From Pseudomonadota bacterium (GTDB taxonomy: Bacteria > Chloroflexota > Ktedonobacteria > Ktedonobacterales > JACDGC01), in the NCBI GenBank assembly GCA_021323815.1, contig JAJPKG010000050.1, forward strand, positions 1-31,084: a stretch of DNA of 31,084 nt, in the 5' to 3' direction. Under the pieces are notes generated by a model. The model made no database searches and was not told where the DNA came from. It saw nothing but the letters and a program-made list of their open reading frames with translations. Made by a program: the position numbers and the translations under genes. This document shows positions 13,935 through 22,128 of this stretch, piece after piece. Every line of letters starts with the position of its first letter. Within the stretch, counting starts at the first letter, position 1.

Positions 13935-16481
13935 CTAACTGCCCGTGATGGGGGCGAGGTTCAACGGCACGAACGGCTGAACCATAAATACGCTCTGGCT
14001 TGGCGCAGAAGAAGAATTGAAATAGTCGTTATTGGCCTGGGTTGGGTCGTCCCAGAAGGGGAGATACCAGTAGCCCGGTTGCAAGCGCGCGGCAAAGCTG
14101 CCATCCGGTGCGATGGTGGTGGCGACTTTGACCACGCTGGCATCGATGGGCGAGTTGGTGGTCAGGAATTTGAGCGCATCAGCGCGGTCGGGGAAGCCGG
14201 CGAAGAAGAGGCGATCCCCGGCGGCGCTGCCATGCGCGTCGGTGACGGTGCCCGTCACCAATTCCGGCACTTCAGTGGCCTCTGCCGCCGACGCGCTGCC
14301 CGGATGCTGTGCCATTGCCAGCAATAACAGCACGTTCATGGCGGCGTTGTCGCCATTCTCGCCCGCCATGATGCCCGCGCTGAGCAGATCACCCTTGCTG
14401 CTGAGGATGAATTTGGCGGATGCCGCCGCCGGGGTCGCGGGATATTGCGTGGCTGCCAGGTTTATCTGCGCCATCGCGCTAGTGGGGTTGTTTTCCAGCA
14501 ACAGCAGATCCGCCTGGTCAAGATGCAGTTCGCCCAGGTCGTTTTGCATGGCCGCGCTGCATGCGCTGTCGCAGGTGGGCGAATGCAGTTGACCTTGATA
14601 GATCTGCGCGGCCTGGTTGAACTGCTGCGCGGCGATCAGCGCCTGCCCCCAGGCATTCACCGCTTGCAGCAGCGCGGTGCGATAGCTCTGCGCGCTGGGG
14701 TTCGCTGTGACGGCGGCGCGCAGGTGCATGACGGCGGTGCCGTAATCCTGCGCTTGCATGGCCCGCGCGCCCCACTCGCCCTGCACCCGCGCCAGATCTG
14801 CCCCGCCCACGCCAGCATCTTGAAAGACCCTGATCGCCAGCGCATAGGCACCATGCGCCTCATAGGCATCGCCCTGTGCTTTGCCCGCCGCTCCCATCTG
14901 GATCTGCGCGGCGACGAGGGTGGCAACGGCAACGAGGACGCCCGCCACGTGCGCGATGGCCAGCCGATGCTGCACGCTGGCGAAGACCGCCAGAGCGAGC
15001 AGCGCTGCCACGCCGACAGCGGCCACCACCTCGGCGGTGCGGAACGACTGGCTCCATTCAAAAGATGGTTTAATGACCAACTCGCTCATCAGCACGACGA
15101 GCGGCACCAGGACAACCGCCGCCATCTCGGCCCAGCGCACCCGCGGCAGTTCAGTTTTTCGCGCGGGCGCGGTAACGCGCGTCTGGCCCTCCTGCTCAGC
15201 GGAGCCGGGAAAAACACTCCCGGACGGCGCGCCAGCGGGCGAGGATGGCATGTTGCTGCCATAGCCGGGAAGGAGCGGATAGTCCGTCGCGGGGCGGCTG
15301 AAGGTCAACAGGGCCTCGGCAGCTTGCACGGCAGCGGCACGCTGGCGACGCTGCAACACCTGGAACCACGTTGCGGCAACGGAGGCCGCCGCCAGCACCA
15401 TCAGCAAGAAGGCGATGCGGATGGCATCGCTGGAAAATTGGTCTTGCCCTTCCAAATTGAAGGGTTGCGTCTGGCTCGCAATGGGATCGATCTGCCCCGG
15501 CTGGTAGGCGATGGGAGACGGAACCGTGACAGGATTGCCGGCGTCGTGGCCCAGCGGAAACGTGCCGATGGTGACACGCCACTGGTCCTGCAACGTTTGC
15601 AGATCCGGGCCAAAATCTTTTTCGGCGGCGATCAGCAACTCCCCGTCCTTGATGTCGAGCAGGAACTGGTGGAATTTCGCCTGGCCATAAACGTTGATGA
15701 GGTAGCCGATGAATGAGCGTGCCTCGGCGTAACACAGCGCGTTCGTGTTGGGATCCGAGGGGTAATTGAAGTCGAATTGCTGAAAGAGATTGACAACCTG
15801 ACCGGCGGCAACCGCCGCCCGCAGATTTTCCGTATCGAATTGATCGTATGAGGTACCGGGCAAGACATCATGCTCAGCCAGCCCTTCGTCCAGCCAGAGT
15901 GGGAAGAAACGAAAATATTTGCTCTCAATGTGGCCGATATCTTCGTGCTGGTGAAACACGATGTGCGTCAACTCGTGCGGCAACACGGAATCCGCGTCAT
16001 CTGAGGGGATGGCCGAGAGCGGGATGTAGATGGTGCTCTGGCTTGGCACGGCAAAGGCGGCGGTTTCCGCCTTGTCGGTGGGTTGCGCGCCGGCGAGAAA
16101 ATCGGCTCTGTTGCTATAGATGTAGATGTTGACAGGTTTGATGAGGCCGAATCCCAGCGTATTCATAATGGTGCTGCGCAGATAGCCTTGCACGGTGCTC
16201 ACCGCCGCCGTGCCGAAGTTCGCCGGTCGGTTGTAATAATGGACGATCACCAGACCGTCGGATGATTGCGCGGTCTGAAAGGGGAAATTGCCCGGCGGAG
16301 TGCTATGCACGTTCAGGGATGCGGCGCGCTCGTCCCATTCCACGCGCGGCCACAGGCGCGGCGCGACGATGCCGGCATGTTGCCTGGCATGCGACAATTC
16401 CGACGACGGCGCAACCGCCCATGCCAGCAGCACGCCCGCTGCCAGGCACAACGCAAACACGATGCTGATCCCACGACGCAT
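13935..16481 (-). CDS. Membrane-anchored MA-type (gluzincin) metallopeptidase with TPR-like region
   Basis: An 848-aa exported protein. A signal peptide or anchor (MRRGISIVFALCLAAGVLLAW) is followed by a peptidase MA-like domain with the zinc motif HELTH (169-173) and the downstream Glu in WLDEGLAE (about 196-203), so it should be an active zinc protease outside the membrane. Hydrophobic segments lie near 376-392, 478-492, 507-525 and 530-550. They are followed by an Ala-rich helical repeat region that looks TPR-like. The C-terminal domain (TGTVTDAHGSAAG, DGSFAARLQPGYWYLPFW) resembles a carboxypeptidase-regulatory-like beta domain. The ATG at 16481 is preferred over a GTG at 16535, because the promoter at 16547 would leave only about five bases before the GTG. 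Substrate unknown. Confidence 0.85.
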   Translation of the reverse strand: MRRGISIVFALCLAAGVLLAWAVAPSSELSHARQHAGIVAPRLWPRVEWDERAASLNVHSTPPGNFPFQTAQSSDGLVIVHYYNRPANFGTAAVSTVQGYLRSTIMNTLGFGLIKPVNIYIYSNRADFLAGAQPTDKAETAAFAVPSQSTIYIPLSAIPSDDADSVLPHELTHIVFHQHEDIGHIESKYFRFFPLWLDEGLAEHDVLPGTSYDQFDTENLRAAVAAGQVVNLFQQFDFNYPSDPNTNALCYAEARSFIGYLINVYGQAKFHQFLLDIKDGELLIAAEKDFGPDLQTLQDQWRVTIGTFPLGHDAGNPVTVPSPIAYQPGQIDPIASQTQPFNLEGQDQFSSDAIRIAFLLMVLAAASVAATWFQVLQRRQRAAAVQAAEALLTFSRPATDYPLLPGYGSNMPSSPAGAPSGSVFPGSAEQEGQTRVTAPARKTELPRVRWAEMAAVVLVPLVVLMSELVIKPSFEWSQSFRTAEVVAAVGVAALLALAVFASVQHRLAIAHVAGVLVAVATLVAAQIQMGAAGKAQGDAYEAHGAYALAIRVFQDAGVGGADLARVQGEWGARAMQAQDYGTAVMHLRAAVTANPSAQSYRTALLQAVNAWGQALIAAQQFNQAAQIYQGQLHSPTCDSACSAAMQNDLGELHLDQADLLLLENNPTSAMAQINLAATQYPATPAAASAKFILSSKGDLLSAGIMAGENGDNAAMNVLLLLAMAQHPGSASAAEATEVPELVTGTVTDAHGSAAGDRLFFAGFPDRADALKFLTTNSPIDASVVKVATTIAPDGSFAARLQPGYWYLPFWDDPTQANNDYFNSSSAPSQSVFMVQPFVPLNLAPITGS

Positions 16482-16546
16482 GATGCAAGGTCCCTTCACG
16501 AGAAAAGATGCTGGCAATGAACGGATATGTGGCACATAACGGTTTT

Positions 16547-16575
16547 ATGATAGAGCATACAAGCACGCGGATCAA
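16547..16575 (-). promoter_or_regulatory. Promoter of the MA-type peptidase gene
   Basis: On the minus strand TTGATC (plus 16570-16575) is 17 bases from TATCAT (plus 16547-16552). The expected start near 16540 gives a leader of about 60 bases to the ATG at 16481. The rest of the 311-bp divergent gap (16576-16792) shows no further site I would defend. Confidence 0.55.
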
Positions 16576-16792
16576 GAGCAAATGGGAGCGCAGGCGATGG
16601 GCGAGGCATGCCATCGCCCTTCCTGTGTGGCCAGAGGTCCATAGGTGCAGCGGTGAATCGCGCTGATAGGAAGCGAACCCGGTTCCACTCCCCGCCGCCG
16701 GCGCTCTTATGGCATCGTGCAACTTTGCGGCAAAAGATCGTATCATATCAGGTGTTGTGCACTTCATTATACGTTCATGCGTAGAGGGAATC

Positions 16793-17866
16793 ATGAAAGT
16801 GCCCGTACTTTCTCGCTTTGCTGCACGCCTGCTGCCTCGCTCGCTGTGGATGGGCGTGCTGTTTGGGATGGTGGGCTTCATCTCGCTCATCAGCCCGCGC
16901 CTCACGCGCCCGACGGCGACGGAAGAGCGCGAGCAGCAAGCCGAACGCGACCGCCTGGCGCGCCAGCAGCGGCGCAAAGCCATCATCGACGCCATGTATA
17001 CCCCGCGCCAGCGCATCGGGCGCATGCTGGGGACGGGAACCAACGTGCCGTCGTTGCCGCTGCCCGAAGCGGACGACATTCTGATCCTGTCGTACGGCAT
17101 CCCGGTGGTGCCCTGGCTCAAGCGGGTGGGCATTCGCCAGTGGAACCTGTGGCTGGATCACCTGGGCGAGACGCTGCGAGCGCGGTACCCGCAGCGCGCC
17201 GACATTGCCCCCGGCGCGGCGTGGGAAGAATGGATTCGCCGCCATGTGCGCTATGTCGAGGTCCATTTCGCGCGTCTGGCCGGCCAGCGCATCGCGCGCC
17301 TGCTGGCGAATCTGCCCCAGGGCGAGGGCCATATCTATCTCTTCGGGCATAGCGCGGGTGGCGCGGCGATCTTGCAATATCTGGCGGATCTGCGCGACGG
17401 TCTGGTGCCGTCACCCGCCCGCCCCATCCGCGCCGCCTTGACGCTGGATGCCGCTGTGAGCGGCCCCGCGCGCGTGTGGACGGGCTGGCCCGTCGCCCCC
17501 GAACGACCGGGGCGGCTGGATCGCTTCATCCCCAAAGTGCGGCGCTATGTGCAACTGAACGGCGAGCGCATGCGCTGGCACCGGCACGTCAGTTGGGCGC
17601 GTGATTACATGCAACTGCCGTTCCGCGGGCTGGGCGCATGGGCGCGGGAGCAGGGGATCGCCGTCCTCACCGCCAGCAATCTGGCGGACGCCTTCAGCCA
17701 CGCGATCCTCGACGATCTGCCCTATCTGGAAATGCACATCGGGCGGCGCTTCGACCTCAAAGGCATCATCACCGGGCGCACGCATCTCAACATCCAGCGC
17801 GACCCGCGCGTGCCGCATTTCTTGTGGTGGCACGACGACGTGTCGATGAAACAACTGACGTGGTGA
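16793..17866 (+). CDS. Membrane-anchored alpha/beta-hydrolase-like protein
   Basis: A 357-aa protein. A hydrophobic segment near residues 17-34 (LWMGVLFGMVGFISLIS) probably anchors it. A charged, likely helical stretch (TEEREQQAERDRLARQQRRK) follows, then a hydrolase-like domain with the nucleophile elbow GHSAGG in IYLFGHSAGGAAILQYL. A partner Asp may be in LTLDAAVSG and a His near the C-terminal end, but the triad is not certain. The ATG is preceded by GAGGG with suitable spacing. It is divergent from the MA-type peptidase, so the two envelope enzymes may share a regulatory region. Confidence 0.75.
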   Translation: MKVPVLSRFAARLLPRSLWMGVLFGMVGFISLISPRLTRPTATEEREQQAERDRLARQQRRKAIIDAMYTPRQRIGRMLGTGTNVPSLPLPEADDILILSYGIPVVPWLKRVGIRQWNLWLDHLGETLRARYPQRADIAPGAAWEEWIRRHVRYVEVHFARLAGQRIARLLANLPQGEGHIYLFGHSAGGAAILQYLADLRDGLVPSPARPIRAALTLDAAVSGPARVWTGWPVAPERPGRLDRFIPKVRRYVQLNGERMRWHRHVSWARDYMQLPFRGLGAWAREQGIAVLTASNLADAFSHAILDDLPYLEMHIGRRFDLKGIITGRTHLNIQRDPRVPHFLWWHDDVSMKQLTW

Positions 17867-17875
17867 GGGACAACA

Positions 17876-17935
17876 GAGCGAGGGGCTGAACCCCCTCGCT
17901 CGAAATTGCAAATCCCCTGCGGGGCTGTTGTTTTC
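17876..17935. terminator. Two hairpins downstream of the hydrolase gene
   Basis: GAGCGAGGGG-CTGAAC-CCCCTCGCTC (17876-17901) is a perfect ten-base stem with the same six-base loop as the hairpin at 19313. A second small stem, CCCC-TGC-GGGG (17914-17924), is followed by CTGTTGTTTTCT, which can serve as the T-rich tail of a plus-strand terminator. Confidence 0.6.
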
Positions 17936-17953
17936 TCTGTCAAATGATGCCGA

Positions 17954-17963
17954 GTGCTATACT
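17954..17963 (+). promoter_or_regulatory. Extended -10 promoter of the M16 homologue
   Basis: GTGCTATACT lies 51 bases before the ATG at 18014 and is one of the best copies of the recurrent extended -10 motif. Confidence 0.5.
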
Positions 17964-18013
17964 GTGAGAGCGTTGACCATATTTCTGCCCTGGCCTCAAG
18001 AAAGGACCCCCGG

Positions 18014-19309
18014 ATGACCACGTCCAGCTTGCCGGCGCTGCAACCGCCGTTTTTTATTCACCGCCTGCCTAATGGGCTTGAGATGCTGGGCCAGCACATG
18101 CCCAGTCTCGGCTCCGCCGCCTTCGCCATGCAGCTCGGCGCGGGATCGGCCAATGAGAGCGACGCGCAATTGGGGCTGTGCCAGATCCTGGAAGATATGC
18201 TGTTTCAGGGGACGCCCACGCGCAACGCCCGGCAGATCACCGATGCCATCGAACTGCTGGGGGCGCGGCGCATCGGCGGCACGTCGTATGAGACGGCGCG
18301 TTATGGCGCGCAGGTGGTGCATACGCGGCTGGAAGAAGCGCTGGACCTGTGGGCGGATCTGATCTTGCATCCCACCTTCCCCAAGAAAGAGTTCGAGCAA
18401 CTGCGCCCACTGCTGATCCAGGCCATCAAGCGGCGCGACGACGAACCGATGCGACGCGTGAGCGAACTGGCGATGAAGACGTTTTATCGCGGCTCGCGCA
18501 TGGGGCGACCGTCTCTCGGCACGGTTGAGACCGTCAACGCGCTGACAGTGGACGACCTGAAAGCCTTCTATGATGCCCATTATCGACCCGACAAAGCGCT
18601 GTTCGTCATCGCCGGCAATTTTGAGTGGGATCGCGTGGTGGCCCAGGTGGAGCGCCTCTTTGGCGATTGGGCACCCGGTGGCGCGGCGATGTATCACGAT
18701 ACGCCACAGCCCCAGACAACGGTGGCGATTGAGCAAGACAAGGGCGAGCAGGAACACATCTATTTCGGCTATCCCACCGTCACCTATGGCGACCCGGACT
18801 ATTACGCCAATCTGCTGGCAGTGGAGGTGCTGGGCGGCGGCATGACCTCGCGCCTGTTCGCTGAGGTGCGCGAGAAGCGCGGTCTGGTCTACGCTGTTTC
18901 GGCGTATCCGCAGCCGTCACGGACCATCGGTGCGACCTTCATCTATGCCGGCACGCCGCCGGAAAAGACGCACGAAACCGCCTCGGTCATCATCAACGAG
19001 TTGAAGCGGCTGGAAGCCGAGGGCATCACCGAGGACGAACTGGCCCGCGCCAAAGTGCAGGTGAAAAGCGAAGTGGTGATGCAGTCTGAAAGCTCTACCG
19101 CCCGCGTCAACAGCCTGCTGCGCGGCTGGTGGTTCGAGCGCCGCGTCATCCCCATCGCTGAGGTGCGCGCGGGCATCGACGCCGTGACAACCGAGCAGAT
19201 CAACGGGCTGTTGCGGCGCTTCCCCCCCACCAGGACGCTGACGCTTTCCGCCGTCGGCCCGGCCTCCCAGGAAGAATTGACGAAAGATATCTTCCCGCCG
19301 CAGCAATAG
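18014..19309 (+). CDS. M16-family peptidase homologue with degenerate zinc motif
   Basis: A 431-aa two-domain protein of the M16 (pitrilysin/MPP) family. The family motif HxxEH should fall in GLxHFLEHMLFKGT. Here it reads GLCQILEDMLFQGT (residues 54-67), so both zinc-binding His are replaced, Gln57 and Asp61, while Glu60 remains. The substrate-binding Arg/Tyr pair of the C-terminal half is intact: Arg280 in GGGMTSRLF and Tyr293 in RGLVYAVSAY. In M16C heterodimers one subunit carries HxxEH and the other the Arg/Tyr pair. This protein fits the second, non-catalytic type, but no active partner is next to it. The start at MTTSSLP has AAGGA seven bases upstream. Confidence 0.88.
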   Translation: MTTSSLPALQPPFFIHRLPNGLEMLGQHMPSLGSAAFAMQLGAGSANESDAQLGLCQILEDMLFQGTPTRNARQITDAIELLGARRIGGTSYETARYGAQVVHTRLEEALDLWADLILHPTFPKKEFEQLRPLLIQAIKRRDDEPMRRVSELAMKTFYRGSRMGRPSLGTVETVNALTVDDLKAFYDAHYRPDKALFVIAGNFEWDRVVAQVERLFGDWAPGGAAMYHDTPQPQTTVAIEQDKGEQEHIYFGYPTVTYGDPDYYANLLAVEVLGGGMTSRLFAEVREKRGLVYAVSAYPQPSRTIGATFIYAGTPPEKTHETASVIINELKRLEAEGITEDELARAKVQVKSEVVMQSESSTARVNSLLRGWWFERRVIPIAEVRAGIDAVTTEQINGLLRRFPPTRTLTLSAVGPASQEELTKDIFPPQQ

Positions 19310-19312
19310 ACC

Positions 19313-19334
19313 GCCGGGGGCTGAACCCCCCGGC
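19313..19334. terminator. Hairpin between M16 homologue and SHMT genes
   Basis: GCCGGGGG-CTGAAC-CCCCCGGC is a perfect eight-base stem starting four bases after the M16 stop, between two convergent genes. Its loop CTGAAC is identical to that at 17886. Confidence 0.5.
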
Positions 19335-19374
19335 TCGGTGCAGAAACCACTCTGGGCTGGGGAAGGGAGTATCC

Positions 19375-20664
19375 TCAGCAATAGCTGAGATCTTGATAGC
19401 GGTTGCGCAGGGCAATGACTGCTTCGCGCACGTCGTGGCCTTTGAGCGCGTCGGCCATCAGGGTCGCCATCTCGCCCATCGCATCAGGTCCCATGCCGAA
19501 GCGCGTCATCTCTTGCACGCCCAGGCGCAAACCGGATGGCGCTTTGGGATCGGTGTCGCCGGGGAGCAGGTTGTAATTGCAGATGATGTTCATGCTCTCC
19601 AGGCGCTTCGCCGCTTCCACGCCGCCGCCGAACTGCGACACGTTGACGGCCACCTGATGGCTGCGCGTATAGCCGAACTCGCGCGCTTCCACCGGCACGC
19701 CGGCGTCATCCAGCGCTTTGGCAAAGGCCTGGGCGTTGGCGATGGTGGCACGGGCATATTCTTTGCCATATGCCTGCATCTCGCGGGTGGCCACCACCAG
19801 CGCCGGCAACGTGTTGAGATGATGATTGCTGGAAGAGCCGGGGAAGACGCCGCGATCCACCGGCTGCCAGAATTTCTTTTCTTGCTCCGGCGGCAAATTA
19901 GCAGCGACGATGCCGCGCTGTGGGCCGGGGAAGGTCTTATGCACGCTGGCGGTAAGCCAGGTCGCGCCCTCGGCCAGCGGCTGCTGGAATTCGCCCCCCG
20001 CGATCAGCCCCAGCACATGCGCGCCGTCGAACAGCACCGGAATGTCATATTGCCGGCAGACGGCGGCGATCTCGCCGACCGGTTCGGGGAAGAGGAAGAG
20101 CGACTTGCCCAGCACCACCATGCGCGGCTTCACCTGCTCGATCAACGCAACGGCTTTGGGCACGTCGATGTGATAGTGATCCTCAGTCAGCGGCCAGAAG
20201 TGCATGGGAATGCCCTTCTCGCTTTCGGCTTTCAGCAGCATGCCCCGCGACTGGATGCGCCGGCCAAAGACGCCGATGGGCGCGTGGCTGATGTGCCCGC
20301 CGGCATCCGTCGAATTGACGATGACGCTGTCGCCGCCGCGCAGCATCCCCAGCGCGACGGCAGTGTTGGCCGCGTTGCCGCTGATGGGCCGCACGTCCAC
20401 CTGGCGTGCTCCCAGCAGCGCCGAAAGCTCGCTCTGCGCCATCCGCTCGATCTCGTCGATGTAGCGCGTTCCCTGGTAATAGCGGTTGGTCTCCGTCTCG
20501 GTGTTGGGATGCCCTTCAGCGTAGCGCCCCATGAAATCGGAATTTTGCACGGAGCGCACCGCCGCGCTCTGCGTCGTCTCGCTGGCGATCAAGTTCAGGC
20601 AATGGGCGCGCCAGTCATTCTGAGCGGCGATGATGGCTTCGATGTCGTGAATATCGACGGGCAT
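19375..20664 (-). CDS. glyA: Serine hydroxymethyltransferase, archaeal-type
   Basis: A 429-aa PLP enzyme of the SHMT family, which interconverts serine and glycine with transfer of a one-carbon unit to a folate-type carrier. The N-terminal LNLIASET, the RYYQGTRYID segment, LFDGAHVLGLIAGG (Asp213 holding the PLP ring nitrogen) and TASVHKTFPGPQRG with Lys243 forming the PLP aldimine are all visible. The active-site sequence and overall divergence from GlyA of E. coli look like the SHMT type common in archaea. Related PLP enzymes use other amino acids, so the substrate is inferred. The start at MPVDIHD has GAGG eight bases upstream. The longer frame crosses the promoter region. Confidence 0.88.
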   Translation of the reverse strand: MPVDIHDIEAIIAAQNDWRAHCLNLIASETTQSAAVRSVQNSDFMGRYAEGHPNTETETNRYYQGTRYIDEIERMAQSELSALLGARQVDVRPISGNAANTAVALGMLRGGDSVIVNSTDAGGHISHAPIGVFGRRIQSRGMLLKAESEKGIPMHFWPLTEDHYHIDVPKAVALIEQVKPRMVVLGKSLFLFPEPVGEIAAVCRQYDIPVLFDGAHVLGLIAGGEFQQPLAEGATWLTASVHKTFPGPQRGIVAANLPPEQEKKFWQPVDRGVFPGSSSNHHLNTLPALVVATREMQAYGKEYARATIANAQAFAKALDDAGVPVEAREFGYTRSHQVAVNVSQFGGGVEAAKRLESMNIICNYNLLPGDTDPKAPSGLRLGVQEMTRFGMGPDAMGEMATLMADALKGHDVREAVIALRNRYQDLSYC

Positions 20665-20734
20665 GGCTGCTTCCTCTTCTCGCTGGAATCTTTGCCTATA
20701 GTGTACCTGATAGGGCTGGTGCTTGGGTAGGCAT

Positions 20735-20744
20735 GTGCGATACT
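20735..20744 (+). promoter_or_regulatory. Extended -10 promoter of the RsmC-like gene
   Basis: GTGCGATACT on the plus strand, identical to the element at 9904 and 29842 on the other strand. It lies 173 bases before the ATG at 20917, so the whole palindromic repeat at 20754 would be inside the 5' leader. Confidence 0.4.
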
Positions 20745-20753
20745 GAAAATAAA

Positions 20754-20893
20754 GGACGGGAACGCGAAGGACACGAAGATTGCAAAGAAACACGAAGGTT
20801 TGAAGGAATAGAGTGTCATTTGCGCTTTAATGGGACTTCCTCTTTATTCCCTTCGCGTTTTTTCATCTCCTTCGCGAACTTCGCGTTCGCATC
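20754..20893. repeat. Long imperfect palindromic repeat, copy 2
   Basis: The left arm starts GGACGGGAACGCGAAGGAC. The right arm, read on the minus strand from about 20893, runs GATGCGAACGCGAAGTTCG, and both contain repeated ACGCGAAG/ACACGAAG blocks. Seventeen bases (GGACGGGAACGCGAAGG) are identical to the right arm of copy 1 at 5113-5129. Here the element lies between divergent genes, immediately before the ribosome binding site of the RsmC-like gene. Confidence 0.75.
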
Positions 20894-20916
20894 TCTTGCT
20901 GTGAGGAGATACGCTT

Positions 20917-22005
20917 ATGCCGCGTGCTGCTGACCCACGATTTTACACGAACGAGTTGCTGAGCGAGACCATTGTGCCGGCAGCGGGGCAGCAGGTGCTG
21001 GCGCTGGGGATTGCGGCTGAGGTCGTCGGCGAATGGGCGCGGGCGGTGGGGCGCGCGGGCAAGGTTGTGGCGGTGGAGCACTGGCTGCCCGACTGGCGGC
21101 GGTTGCGCGTGGAATGCGAGCGCGATCCCACCTTGCCGCTGGATGCCGTTTTCGCTGGCAGTCTAGCGGGCATCAATGAGGCGGATTTCGATATCGTTGC
21201 CATCGACGTGTCGTCATATCCCAGCACGGCGGCGCTTGCTCGCATGGCGCATGCCGCCGGGGCACGCCTGAAGGCGCACGGCGTATGCTATGCCGCCGGA
21301 CCAAAGGATGCGGGCATCCTCTCTTTCGGCAAGCGGTTGGAAGCGCTCTTCGGCAATGCCGAGCCGCTGGCGTACCGCAAGGGGCAACGCATCATCGCCG
21401 CCCACAAGCTGCACGATGTAGCATCCACGCCGGAGGCCACGACGGAACCTGAGATCATCATCGCTGAGATGCGCGGACAGCGGCTGGAACTGGAGATGGA
21501 GCCGGCGGTGTTCGCGCATGGCAGCGTGGACGAGGCAACGGCGCTGCTGATCGACGCGCTGGAGATCGCACCAGGCGACCGCATGGCGGACCTCGGCTGC
21601 GGCTCCGGCGTGGTGGGCATGGTGGCGGCGCGGCTGGCCCCCGACGTTGCGGTGACAATGACCGACGCCGACGCCTATGCGCTGGAACTGGCGCAGCGCA
21701 ACTGCGCGCGCAATGGCATCACCAACATCACCATCACGGCGGCGGATGTCGCCGACACCATCGCCGAGCAGCGCTTCACAGTGGTCGCGTGCAATCCGCC
21801 CTTTCACCAGCGGCACGGGCATAATCCGGATCTGGCGCTGCGTTTCATGCGCGCGGCGAGCGAGGTGCTGGAACCCGGCGGGCGGGCCTATTTCGTCGCC
21901 AACCGCTTCCTGGCCTATGAGGCGAAACTGAGCACGCTGTTTGGCAACGTGCACGAGGTCGTGGGTGACGAGCGCTATAAAGTATTACTCGGTATGAAAA
22001 CATGA
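20917..22005 (+). CDS. RsmC/RlmG-like class I SAM methyltransferase
   Basis: A 362-aa two-domain methyltransferase. The N-terminal half (1-170) looks like a degenerate Rossmann-type domain. The C-terminal half carries the SAM-binding motif DLGCGSG (225-231) and the catalytic motif CNPPFH (292-297), as in 16S or 23S rRNA guanine-N2 methyltransferases RsmC and RlmG. The rRNA substrate is therefore likely but the exact site is not known. GAGGAG precedes the ATG by eight bases. The last eight codons (KVLLGMKT, from 21982) switch to AT-rich codons. A second copy of the final 180 bp, ending KVLMGVKA, lies at 24772-24951 beyond an AT-rich island. The original end of this gene was probably the displaced copy. 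Confidence 0.88.
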   Translation: MPRAADPRFYTNELLSETIVPAAGQQVLALGIAAEVVGEWARAVGRAGKVVAVEHWLPDWRRLRVECERDPTLPLDAVFAGSLAGINEADFDIVAIDVSSYPSTAALARMAHAAGARLKAHGVCYAAGPKDAGILSFGKRLEALFGNAEPLAYRKGQRIIAAHKLHDVASTPEATTEPEIIIAEMRGQRLELEMEPAVFAHGSVDEATALLIDALEIAPGDRMADLGCGSGVVGMVAARLAPDVAVTMTDADAYALELAQRNCARNGITNITITAADVADTIAEQRFTVVACNPPFHQRHGHNPDLALRFMRAASEVLEPGGRAYFVANRFLAYEAKLSTLFGNVHEVVGDERYKVLLGMKT

Positions 22006-22039
22006 AGAGATGTATAGCAAGATGTAATAAAGCGGAGGC

Positions 22040-22068
22040 TTGACAAGTTGCTTTGAGTCCTGTATCCT
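22040..22068 (+). promoter_or_regulatory. Promoter of the island genes
   Basis: TTGACA (22040-22045), a perfect -35, is 17 bases from TATCCT (22063-22068). This housekeeping-type promoter differs from the extended -10 elements typical of the flanking genes. It lies about 60 bases before the ATG at 22129. Confidence 0.65.
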
Positions 22069-22128
22069 TGGTTTAGGCAATCAAGAAAGCGTTGCCACCG
22101 TTCTCAAGCACACGAAAGGAAAGAAGGC

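Noticed and set aside
14445..15716. Open frame of 423 codons on the plus strand
   Set aside because: It is antisense to the MA-type peptidase gene, Arg/His-rich, with no motif and no ribosome binding site of note.
19393..20730. Open frame of 445 codons on the plus strand
   Set aside because: It is antisense to the serine hydroxymethyltransferase gene and lacks any recognisable domain.
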